This document shows, piece by piece, positions 1 through 6,157 of a stretch of DNA of 6,157 nucleotides. The stretch's first letter is position 1. Every line of letters begins with the position of its first letter. Under the pieces are notes generated by a model that saw only the letters and a list, made by a program, of their open reading frames with translations, was not told the origin of the DNA and ran no database searches. This stretch comes from Acidobacteriota bacterium. Its GTDB lineage: Bacteria > Acidobacteriota > Blastocatellia > Pyrinomonadales > Pyrinomonadaceae. The position numbers and the translations under genes were made by a program. The DNA is taken from assembly GCA_003222835.1 (NCBI GenBank), contig QHXE01000269.1, positions 1 to 6,157 of the forward strand, written 5' to 3'.

Positions 1-626
1 CGGCCTACAACTTCGTCGGTCGCGGGGTCAATGACGGCAAAAATGTTCTGGTCTTGCAGATTTACGTAGACCTTGCGCGCGACCGGATCGTATTGCGGCA
101 TCCCCGTTTCGCTGTCAAAGTGCAGAGTCTTCACGATCTCGTCTTTGGTTACATCGACGATGGCTTCCGCTTTCCCGCGCTCGTCGGAAACGTACAGTTT
201 TTGAAAGGGAGCGGCGTACGCACTTCCGTCCGGCTTCGATTCTGTTTTCAGTTTCTTGATGACCTTCATCTGCTTCAGGTCCACTACGCCAATCGTGTTG
301 TCATGGGCGTTCGAGGTATAGAACTTCTTCAGTTCCGGAACGTACTCGACGCCTTCGGCTCCGGGCGTATCCGTGATGCTTGCGATTACCCTGTTCGTGG
401 CTAGGTCGATCACGTATGTCTGATCGGCGGCGAGATGCGCGGAGATCAAGTAGCGGTCATCTGCATCAATCGTCAGGTAGTCGAATCGCTTTCCATGCGG
501 ACCGGGCAGATCGAACTCCGCGACCTTCTTGAGTGTCGGAGCGTTCGCTGGTGGCGGCGAACCGGGGACCGCCTTCAGAGTCAGAAGCGCGCAAAAGAGC
601 AGCCGTGTCATTCGAACGGCGCTCAT
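1..626 (-). CDS. Secreted YncE-like beta-propeller protein, N-terminal part (3' end beyond left edge)
   Basis: This open frame starts at ATG 626 and runs off the left edge; 208 residues are visible. An N-terminal hydrophobic stretch (about residues 8-20, LLFCALLTL core, after an Arg) looks like a Sec signal peptide, so the product is probably periplasmic. The rest shows propeller-type repeats about 42 residues apart: YVIDLATNRVIASI (71-84), IGVVDLKQMKVIKKL (112-126), AIVDVTKDEIVKTL (155-168) and FAVIDPATDEVVG (196-208). Each has the hydrophobic-hydrophobic-D-x-x-x-x-x-V-hydrophobic pattern of YVTN/YncE-family seven-bladed propellers, so three to four blades are present and more should follow. 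The chosen start shares one base with the upstream DUF1259 stop (TGATG) and has GGTGA just before it, matching the anti-Shine-Dalgarno. The in-frame ATG at 611 has no such site. The ligand or partner is unknown; family members are usually only annotated as propeller or surface-binding proteins. The fold call is firm, the function open. Confidence 0.82.
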   Translation of the reverse strand, partial: MSAVRMTRLLFCALLTLKAVPGSPPPANAPTLKKVAEFDLPGPHGKRFDYLTIDADDRYLISAHLAADQTYVIDLATNRVIASITDTPGAEGVEYVPELKKFYTSNAHDNTIGVVDLKQMKVIKKLKTESKPDGSAYAAPFQKLYVSDERGKAEAIVDVTKDEIVKTLHFDSETGMPQYDPVARKVYVNLQDQNIFAVIDPATDEVVG

Positions 627-628
627 CA
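624..628 (-). other. TGATG stop/start overlap, DUF1259 gene to propeller gene
   Basis: The DUF1259 stop TGA (628-626) and the propeller start ATG (626-624) share one base. A GGTGA Shine-Dalgarno part-match sits 4 nt before the ATG, inside the DUF1259 gene. The arrangement implies that the two secreted proteins are made together. Confidence 0.8.
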
Positions 629-1507
629 CTTCACCGAGACCTTGCTTAGTGCTGCTTTAATGCCGGCACCTACCGATTCGGGCGTGCCCACGGACCAGAA
701 GTGCATGAAAAACAGCCTCGGTTCTTCGGTCAACATATGGCTGTGTAGCGCTGTCACCGAAATGTGGTGGTCGTGAAGCTCCGAAATAACAGCATTGACC
801 TCTTCCGCGGTCAGCACGAAATCGCCAGTGGTTGCGACCTTGCCGGATTCCGCTTCCTGAAAATTGATACTTTCCGCCACGCCAGCTGCCGGGGGAATTG
901 TCGTTCCCGCCATCGCAACAACCGCGCTGCGCGCTACACCGTACGACAGCACTCCACCTTTGTACGTGCCATTTCGACCGACAGCGTCCTCTACGCCTTT
1001 CACCCACGCTGGCGCGGCTCCATCTTCGGCTGCAGCCGCAGGCTTTCCAAGTGGTGTCTTAGAAGCAGCCAAGGCCGAACGCAACGAAGCTGCCAACTGC
1101 GCGGCGGGGCCATGTCCCGTGTAATGCATGTACATAACTCTCGGGCTTTCTTCGAGAAGATGGTTGTGCACTGCAGTGATCTCAAAGCCAGACGAACGGA
1201 GTTTTGCCATGACTGGATTCAATTCATCCTGAAGCAGTACCAAGTCGCCCATCACCATCGCGTTGTCATCGGTTCCGAGAAACGCCGCCCACGAACCGAG
1301 TGCGAGTCCGGGCTTAATGGCTACTCCGTGAACCGAAACATGTAGGTCGGTCCTTGGGAAACCCACTTTGTAAACGTCTCCCGTTTTCTGTCCTGACCTT
1401 CCCAGTGCTTGGTCGATTGGCGCGGTAGTCACTCCTTGGCCGCGAACTACAACCGGAAGCAAGAACGCACAGATCATCACGAAAAAACGCGTTCTGCCAA
1501 TCATCAT
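626..1507 (-). CDS. Secreted DUF1259 (LppY/LpqO-type) protein with two tandem domains
   Basis: The 293-residue product has a signal peptide (hydrophobic core about 8-21, likely cleavage after V21-R-G23), so it should be exported. The mature part is an internal duplication. Residues 86-146 (GDLVL, then AVHNHLLEESPR, then YMHY) match residues 227-287 (GDFVL, then ALHSHMLTEEPR, then FMHF) at a constant offset of 141 residues, joined by an Ala/Pro-rich linker (about 147-170). This is the pattern of the DUF1259 family, which includes the mycobacterial lipoproteins LppY and LpqO and has no established activity to my knowledge. Each half carries an HxH (114/116; 255/257) and a later MH (128; 269), and the second half adds H245, H247 and H248, which suggests but does not prove a metal-binding or catalytic site. 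It lies 50 nt after the adaptor gene and overlaps the propeller gene by one base, so it is co-expressed with the pump. Two adjacent ATGs exist (1507 and 1504); the second is better spaced from AAGGAGA (7 nt versus 4 nt). Confidence 0.88.
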   Translation of the reverse strand: MMIGRTRFFVMICAFLLPVVVRGQGVTTAPIDQALGRSGQKTGDVYKVGFPRTDLHVSVHGVAIKPGLALGSWAAFLGTDDNAMVMGDLVLLQDELNPVMAKLRSSGFEITAVHNHLLEESPRVMYMHYTGHGPAAQLAASLRSALAASKTPLGKPAAAAEDGAAPAWVKGVEDAVGRNGTYKGGVLSYGVARSAVVAMAGTTIPPAAGVAESINFQEAESGKVATTGDFVLTAEEVNAVISELHDHHISVTALHSHMLTEEPRLFFMHFWSVGTPESVGAGIKAALSKVSVK

Positions 1508-1557
1508 CAGTCTCCTTATTCAAGACAAAGTTTCCATACATACACTCAGGCTGGAAT
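1508..1557 (-). other. 50-bp gap between adaptor and DUF1259 genes; no terminator or clear promoter
   Basis: This is the only non-coding stretch of any size in the window. Apart from the ribosome binding site I see no inverted repeat followed by a T run, and no convincing -35/-10 pair. Read-through from the pump genes into the DUF1259 gene is therefore the simplest reading. Confidence 0.55.
1512..1517 (-). promoter_or_regulatory. Ribosome binding site of the DUF1259 gene (AAGGAG)
   Basis: AAGGAGA lies on the minus strand in the 50-bp gap after the adaptor gene. It ends 4 nt before the ATG at 1507 and 7 nt before the ATG at 1504. The spacing favours the second ATG as the main start, giving a 292-residue product. 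Confidence 0.75.
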
Positions 1558-2745
1558 TCATTTGGGTCGACGAGCGGAATCTGGTGAGGCTGGCTTCGTT
1601 GTCACCTGAGTTCCTGGCCGCAGCTCGTCGGTGCCCCGCACCGCCACTTCGTCACCTTCGTGTAGACCACCAAATACCTCGATGGACTTGCCGTCCAGTT
1701 CGCCAGTTTGGACGTTTACCCACTCGGTGTTTCCCCCTTGAATGCGGATGACAAACGTAGCCTCTGTGGTTCTGGCAACGGCAGACGTTGGAACGAAGAG
1801 AGTAGGTTCGATCCGCCGCACCGGCCAAAGGACTTCAGGAAACATCCCGGAACTCAATCGTCCGTCCGAATTGTTGACGTCTAGTTCGACCGGCATGGTC
1901 CGAGTTTTCACGTCCACGGAATGAGCGACACGGGCAATCGTCCCCGCGAATGTCTGACTGGGGAAGGCAGGAACGCTGAACTCAACCTTGCTTCCGACGT
2001 TGATGCCCGTCGCATATTTCTCCGGGACAGGAACAACGAGCCGGAGCCTAGCGGTCTTTTCGACTCGTAGCATCGGCATGGCTGCTCCCGAGCTACTTGT
2101 TGCAGGCCCCACAAGAGACCCCGGATGTACGTTCCGTTCTGTCACAATGCCGTCGAAGGGAGCCCGCACCTGGAGGTACCCTTCGATTTCTGTGACTGAC
2201 TTTAGTGCCGATTTCGCCGCTTCTGCGCTTCCCCGCATGGCCTCAAGCCGGGCACGGTCTGCATCCACTGCTCGCTGGGCAACTTCGACGTCGTTCCCTG
2301 CGACCACACCGGGCGTGGCCGAGGCGCTCTTCAACCGATCGTAGGTACTCTGATCGGAGGCGAGCTTAGCGTCGGCCTCCGCACGCTGGGCCTCCGCCGC
2401 CTGAAGTTTCGACTGTGCCTCCGCCCGTTGCGCCGCAACCTCCGGCGCAACCAGCCGCGCCATGAGCTGGCCGAACTTCACGTGGGTTCCACGGTCCACG
2501 CTGATCGAATCCACGTAAGCCGTAACCTTTGGAAAGACGGCCACAGCTTCGTACGCTTGCAACTCTCCGGGCAGACGTGTGGTGATGGACAGCTTCTTCG
2601 ACGCAACCTTTGTAACTTCGACAGTGGAAGCGGTCGGGGCGGAGGCCTGAGCCTTCGCGCTGGAGTTTGTGTTCGAACCGCATGACGTGCACCAGTAATT
2701 TGTCACGATAAGAACCAAGATCGACGAAATTCGGAATCGTTTCAT
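1558..2745 (-). CDS. RND efflux periplasmic adaptor subunit (membrane fusion protein), probable lipoprotein
   Basis: This is the AcrA/MexA-like adaptor that links the RND permease to the outer-membrane channel; 395 residues is a normal length. The N-terminus (1-22) is a short signal with a C-T-S-C-G-S end, so C22 could be lipidated, though Cys at -3 is atypical for a lipobox; a flexible Ser/Ala/Thr linker follows (23-41). Domains in order: first half of the lipoyl domain (about 65-100, with the [11 protein letters not shown] turn), an alpha-helical hairpin rich in Ala/Glu/Gln/Arg (about 101-185) with YDRL at 135-138 near the tip resembling the RLS-type channel-contact motif, second lipoyl half (190-229, [20 protein letters not shown]), beta-barrel (about 232-310), and membrane-proximal domain (311-385, FVPTSAV, then [15 protein letters not shown] and [12 protein letters not shown]). 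Its ATG overlaps the permease stop (ATGA), with GGAG 7 nt upstream, so translation is coupled. The substrate cannot be told from sequence. Confidence 0.95.
   Translation of the reverse strand: MKRFRISSILVLIVTNYWCTSCGSNTNSSAKAQASAPTASTVEVTKVASKKLSITTRLPGELQAYEAVAVFPKVTAYVDSISVDRGTHVKFGQLMARLVAPEVAAQRAEAQSKLQAAEAQRAEADAKLASDQSTYDRLKSASATPGVVAGNDVEVAQRAVDADRARLEAMRGSAEAAKSALKSVTEIEGYLQVRAPFDGIVTERNVHPGSLVGPATSSSGAAMPMLRVEKTARLRLVVPVPEKYATGINVGSKVEFSVPAFPSQTFAGTIARVAHSVDVKTRTMPVELDVNNSDGRLSSGMFPEVLWPVRRIEPTLFVPTSAVARTTEATFVIRIQGGNTEWVNVQTGELDGKSIEVFGGLHEGDEVAVRGTDELRPGTQVTTKPASPDSARRPK
2742..2745 (-). other. ATGA stop/start overlap, permease to adaptor
   Basis: The permease TGA (2744-2742) and adaptor ATG (2745-2743) share bases as ATGA. 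This is the classic arrangement for translational coupling and fits the fixed subunit partnership of permease and adaptor. Confidence 0.9.
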
Positions 2746-5700
2746 GCCGTTTCTCCAGGCAAAGAGGTTGTCCTTCGCGCGAACACACTCGCAGGGTCAT
2801 CGGGATCGAGCGAAGGCGAGTGCACTCCCGCGCGTTGCTGAACCAGGGAAAATACCAGCGGAAGAATCAGCAGGGTGGCTGCCGTCGCAAACAGCAAACC
2901 CCCGATGACCGCACGCCCAAGAGGAGCCGTCTCCTGGCTTCCTTCGCCGATTCCGAGAGCCATGGGAACCATTCCAGCAATCATCGCCATGCTGGTCATC
3001 AGGATGGGTCTCATTCGTGTTCTCGCCCCATGAATCGCAGCAGCAGTGGACGAATTTCCTTCCCGGCGATATTCCTCCGCAAATGTCACCAGCAAAATCG
3101 CGTTTGCCACCGCCACCCCGATCGCCATAATCGCGCCCATGAACGACTGAATGTTCAAACTCGTGCGCGTAAGAAACAGAACGAAGAGCACTCCGCAAAT
3201 CACCGCCGGCACCGTCGAGAGCACCACGAAAGCGAGCCTCAAGGATTGAAAGTTCGCTGCCAGCAGCAGGTAAATCACCAGAACCGCAAGCAGGAGTCCG
3301 ATGCCCAGGTTCGTCAGCGTCTGCTTCATCGGGCCGATTTGCCCGCGGATGGTCACCTTTACTCCGCGAGGAATCTCGCCCGCGCGCTTGATCGCGCTAT
3401 CCAGCTCACCCGAAATTCGACCGAGGTCCTCCCCCGCGACGTTCGCAGTGAGAGTGACCATGCGCTGTCCGTTCAGCCGGTGATACTCCCCGACAACACT
3501 TCCATACCCCACTTGCGCGACGTCGCCCATCAGCGGATGGGAAGCGCCGCCCTGCGTCACCGGAATGTGTTCCACATCCTGGATCGAGGTAACGTCGGAC
3601 TGCGGGACCTGCACCTGGACTTGATATCCGACTCCTGATTTCGGATCGGCCCAGTAGTTCGGCGTCACGAAGCGGCTCGAGGACGTTGCCGCCAGGAACG
3701 AACGGCCCACGCCAGCGGTTGTCACTCCCAACTGACCGGCACGTTCCCGGTCCACGTCGATGTTAATGCTCGGATAGTCGAGCGGTTCATCGTATTGAAG
3801 ATCGCGAAGCGCAGTAATCTTGTTTACTTCTGAACGGAGCTTCGCGGCAAAGGCACGATCCGCCGCGAGATCGGGTCCGCCCACATTGATTTCGACGGGC
3901 GTCGGAGCGCCGAAATTCATGATCTGTGTAACGATGTCCCCGGCTTCGAAGGAAAACTGACAGCCCGGAAATTTGTCCGGCAAGAGCTTTCGCAGACGCT
4001 CTTCGAACTCATCCACCCGAATATCGGCGTCCGGGTTCAGCGCCACGCGCAATACAGCTTCATGCTGACCGCTAGTCCAGAGATAAATCGTGTTGATCGG
4101 ATAGTTGGGAGGCGGCGCGCCAACGTAGCTCAGCGTAACGCTGACGTTTCCTGCCCCGGCCGCCTCTTGAATTGCATGCAGAACGCCGAGAGTGAGTCTT
4201 TCCGTTGTTTCCACTCGCGTGCCGATGGGCGCGCGGAACCTCAGGAGAAGTTGCCCCGAGGAAACCCGCGGAAAGATTTCTCGTCCAAGATACGGCCCGA
4301 GCAGAGCAATCACCAAAAGCGAACCCAGAACATACGCCGAGATCGTGAGCCCGCGGTTTGCCGTGAGGCGGTCGAGGATGCGGCCGAGTCTGTCTCGAAC
4401 CCGATGCAGCAGCGAAGGAGCGTCCTCCGCTTCCGGCGCATGCTCACGCAGAATCCACGTGGATAACACCGGCACAAGAGTGCTGGACAACAAATACGAG
4501 GCGGCCATCGCGAAACCAACTGCCAGAGAAAGCGGCACGAAGAGCGAGTGCGAGACTCCGGTCATGAAAAAGGAAGGAACAAACACCGCGAGAATGCACA
4601 GCATCGCCAGCAGCCGCGGAATCTGTACTTCCTTGCTCGCTTCGAGAACCGCCACCGCACGCCCTCGTCCTTGTCCCAGGTGACTCTGAATGTTCTCCAT
4701 CACCACCGTCGATTCGTCGACAAGAATTCCGACCGCCAGCGCCAGGCCGCCCAGGGTCATGATGTTGACCGTCTGACCCGCGCCCCACAAGGCAACGACT
4801 GCGGTCAGCAAGGCAAACGGAATCGTCGCGACCACGATGAGAGAACTCCGCCAATCGCGCAAAAAGAGCAATACCATCACGCCCGTCAAGACCGCGCCCA
4901 AGAGCCCTTCCTTCACGACAGAGAGCAGCGAGTTCCGAACGTAGGAGGATTGGTCGAATTCGTAATCGATCTTGATGTCTTCTGGAACGACGGACTGGAA
5001 TTGCGCGAGGCTGGCTTTCACTTCGTTGACGACGCTCAGCGTCGAGGCGTCGGCGCGCTTCGTTACGGGAATATAGACCGTGCGGCGTCCATTGACTTCG
5101 GCAAAGCCAGTGATGATGTCGCTCGAATCTTCAATCGTGCCGACGTCCCGCAGAAAAACAGTCGGGCCCGCTCCTGTGCGAATCGGAAGGTTTTGCAGGT
5201 CCTTGATATTCGTGACCACCGAATTGATGGGCGCGAGACGCAGCAAATCTCCGGTGCGCACATTCCCCGCAGGCACTATCGTGTTCCCGGTGTTCAGCGC
5301 TTGGATCACTTCCTCTGGGGCCATCCGGTAAGCGCGGAGACGATCCGGGTCGACGCTCACGACAATCGTTCGCGCGGCCCCTCCGAATGGAGGAGGAGCT
5401 GAGACTCCCGGCAGAGTTGCGAAAAGTGGGCGCACGCGGTTTAGCGCCAGGTCTTGAATTTCGGCGACACTCTTCGTTGTGCTTGAAAAAACGAGGTAGC
5501 CGACCGGAACGCTTCCAGCGTCAAAACGCATGATGAACGGCGCGACGGTTCCGGGAGGCATGAACGCCAGCAGTCCCACGTTTTGGATGGATTTCGATTC
5601 CACGGACTCAATGCCGGTAATGTAGAGGAAGTGATATTCGTAGTAATAAACGAGATACCCTTCCATCTGCGCCGGAGACATTCCCCCGTACGGCTGCGCG

Positions 5701-5840
5701 ACATAGATCACCGGCAGATTCAGGTTCGGGAAGATATCGATGGGCATGCGCAGAAGAGCGAGAATCGAGCACAAGGCCACACCGATCACGAGAACAACCA
5801 CGGAGATCGGATTCCGCAATGCGCTGCGCAAGAGCCACAT
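2742..5840 (-). CDS. RND efflux transporter permease subunit (AcrB/ACR_tran superfamily), with apparent 25-residue gap in PN1
   Basis: This is the inner-membrane proton-driven pump of a tripartite efflux system, 1032 residues. TM1 is at about 11-31, followed by the family hallmark [13 protein letters not shown] (33-45). The first porter half spans to about 300, TM2-TM6 about 308-465, a short cytoplasmic linker 466-497, TM7 about 498-517, the second porter half with [19 protein letters not shown] (523-541) to about 835, TM8-TM12 about 843-1001, then a hydrophilic tail. TM4 carries [13 protein letters not shown] (371-383): D375 and E376 fall at AcrB D407/D408. TM10 has [12 protein letters not shown] (907-918), with Ala912 where AcrB has Lys940. 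R944 in MRPILMTS matches the conserved Arg region before TM11. The sequence jumps from SIQNVGLL (84-91) straight to AFMPPGTV (92-99); relatives have about 25 more residues here. It starts 2 nt after the OMF stop with AAGGAG upstream. The subtype resembles a HAE1/HME-like clade common in Acidobacteriota and Proteobacteria; the substrate is unknown. Confidence 0.95.
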   Translation of the reverse strand: MWLLRSALRNPISVVVLVIGVALCSILALLRMPIDIFPNLNLPVIYVAQPYGGMSPAQMEGYLVYYYEYHFLYITGIESVESKSIQNVGLLAFMPPGTVAPFIMRFDAGSVPVGYLVFSSTTKSVAEIQDLALNRVRPLFATLPGVSAPPPFGGAARTIVVSVDPDRLRAYRMAPEEVIQALNTGNTIVPAGNVRTGDLLRLAPINSVVTNIKDLQNLPIRTGAGPTVFLRDVGTIEDSSDIITGFAEVNGRRTVYIPVTKRADASTLSVVNEVKASLAQFQSVVPEDIKIDYEFDQSSYVRNSLLSVVKEGLLGAVLTGVMVLLFLRDWRSSLIVVATIPFALLTAVVALWGAGQTVNIMTLGGLALAVGILVDESTVVMENIQSHLGQGRGRAVAVLEASKEVQIPRLLAMLCILAVFVPSFFMTGVSHSLFVPLSLAVGFAMAASYLLSSTLVPVLSTWILREHAPEAEDAPSLLHRVRDRLGRILDRLTANRGLTISAYVLGSLLVIALLGPYLGREIFPRVSSGQLLLRFRAPIGTRVETTERLTLGVLHAIQEAAGAGNVSVTLSYVGAPPPNYPINTIYLWTSGQHEAVLRVALNPDADIRVDEFEERLRKLLPDKFPGCQFSFEAGDIVTQIMNFGAPTPVEINVGGPDLAADRAFAAKLRSEVNKITALRDLQYDEPLDYPSINIDVDRERAGQLGVTTAGVGRSFLAATSSSRFVTPNYWADPKSGVGYQVQVQVPQSDVTSIQDVEHIPVTQGGASHPLMGDVAQVGYGSVVGEYHRLNGQRMVTLTANVAGEDLGRISGELDSAIKRAGEIPRGVKVTIRGQIGPMKQTLTNLGIGLLLAVLVIYLLLAANFQSLRLAFVVLSTVPAVICGVLFVLFLTRTSLNIQSFMGAIMAIGVAVANAILLVTFAEEYRREGNSSTAAAIHGARTRMRPILMTSMAMIAGMVPMALGIGEGSQETAPLGRAVIGGLLFATAATLLILPLVFSLVQQRAGVHSPSLDPDDPASVFARRTTSLPGETA
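2753..2757 (-). promoter_or_regulatory. Ribosome binding site of the adaptor gene (TGGAG)
   Basis: TGGAG on the minus strand ends 7 nt before the adaptor ATG and lies inside the last codons of the permease gene. It supports the start at 2745 and the 4-nt ATGA overlap as a coupled stop/start. Confidence 0.7.
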
Positions 5841-5842
5841 GA

Positions 5843-6157
5843 CTATCGTGCTCCTTGTGGGTCGGTACGTAGCGCTTGGAGAAACGGCGCAAGATCGCCT
5901 TGGGCCGCCGCGACCGAAGCGAGGTTCTGCCAGACCGCCAGTCGGGCCAACGCGTCATCGATTTCCGCTTGCACGAGAAAGCTCTGCGCGTCAGAAACAT
6001 CCACCAGCGTCGCAAGCCCAGCTTGATAGCGCGCACGCTCCTGGGTTTCTGTTGTGCGCGCGGCTTCGAGTTCGACGGGTGTGTTCTCTGCGACTTTTCG
6101 CGCGCCATCGAGCAAGGCTTGTGCTTTGCGCAGTTGCCCTGTCAGGTCTTGCAACGC
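5843..6157 (-). CDS. TolC-like outer-membrane efflux protein, C-terminal fragment (5' end beyond right edge)
   Basis: An open frame enters from the right edge and ends at TAG (5845-5843), giving the last 104 residues of a longer protein. A TTG at 6154 is only an internal Leu codon; there is no start in view. The sequence is long amphipathic helix rich in Ala, Gln, Glu and Arg, with the motif [19 protein letters not shown] (visible residues 40-58) and then [25 protein letters not shown] in two steps (64-88). This is the typical last helical repeat of outer-membrane factors (RYxxGxxxxxDVxxAQ, followed by A-rich helix and xxxGDL). The product would form the trimeric channel across the outer membrane and periplasm, docking on the adaptor encoded two genes later. 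A family protein is usually 400-500 residues, so about a quarter is seen. It is the first visible gene of the unit, 2 nt before the permease start. Confidence 0.9.
   Translation of the reverse strand, partial: ALQDLTGQLRKAQALLDGARKVAENTPVELEAARTTETQERARYQAGLATLVDVSDAQSFLVQAEIDDALARLAVWQNLASVAAAQGDLAPFLQALRTDPQGAR
5851..5856 (-). promoter_or_regulatory. Ribosome binding site of the permease gene (AAGGAG)
   Basis: AAGGAG on the minus strand ends 10 nt before the permease ATG. It is embedded in the last codons of the outer-membrane factor gene, which supports the start at 5840 and translational linkage of the two genes. Confidence 0.7.

Noticed and set aside
54..404. Plus-strand open frame opposite the propeller gene
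   Set aside because: The minus strand shows a signal peptide and regular propeller repeats through the same bases, so the plus frame is a shadow.
764..1345. Plus-strand open frame opposite the DUF1259 gene
   Set aside because: The minus strand carries a clear two-repeat protein with signal peptide and ribosome binding site; the plus frame has none of these.
1508..1557. Possible promoter (TATGTA-like box in the minus-strand sequence)
   Set aside because: No matching -35 at proper spacing. The resemblance is weak and the gap is too short to carry a convincing promoter plus leader.
2820..3638. Plus-strand open frame of 272 codons opposite the permease
   Set aside because: It is antisense to well-conserved permease sequence. 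Its translation is rich in Arg, His, Gln and Ser with no domain pattern, as expected of a shadow frame in GC-rich DNA.
3080..4730. Loss of the TM10 lysine and D408-to-Glu change as evidence of a dead pump
   Set aside because: I recall the same D-E and VANAILLV pattern in intact relatives, so it is more likely a subfamily feature than inactivation.
4548..5402. Plus-strand open frame of 284 codons opposite the permease
   Set aside because: Same reason: a shadow of the conserved minus-strand gene, with low-complexity charged composition and no recognisable fold.
6152..6154. TTG as a real start for a small 103-residue gene
   Set aside because: The frame stays open to the window edge and the residues are the C-terminal helix of an outer-membrane factor, so TTG is an internal Leu codon.

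Overview
The window reads as one minus-strand transcription unit. It encodes an RND-type tripartite efflux pump followed by two secreted accessory proteins. In transcription order (right to left) it holds: the C-terminal end of a TolC-like outer-membrane factor (cut by the right edge), an inner-membrane RND permease of 1032 aa, a periplasmic adaptor (membrane fusion protein) of 395 aa, a secreted two-repeat DUF1259 (LppY/LpqO-type) protein of 293 aa, and the N-terminal 208 residues of a secreted YncE-like beta-propeller protein (cut by the left edge). No RNA gene, mobile element, CRISPR array or terminator is visible. Almost every base is coding; the largest gap is 50 bp.

The genes are tightly coupled. 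The OMF stop and the permease start are 2 nt apart, the permease and adaptor overlap by 4 nt (ATGA), the adaptor and DUF1259 gene are 50 nt apart, and the DUF1259 stop and propeller start share one base (TGATG). Each start has a recognisable Shine-Dalgarno sequence. The promoter of the unit lies beyond the right edge and its end beyond the left edge.

The host is a Gram-negative (diderm) bacterium with moderately GC-rich DNA. The permease subtype, and the company of DUF1259 and YncE-like proteins, remind me of Acidobacteriota (Terriglobia-like). This is an inference from remembered families, not a database result.

The most notable observation is in the permease. Compared with its subfamily as I remember it, about 25 residues are cleanly missing, in frame, from the first porter subdomain (PN1), at residues 91/92. 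The missing segment corresponds to the strand and helix that in AcrB include the helix lining the trimer's central pore. The rest of the protein appears complete. The second point of interest is the coupling of two secreted proteins, one of unknown function with paired His-rich motifs, to a drug/metal-type efflux pump.
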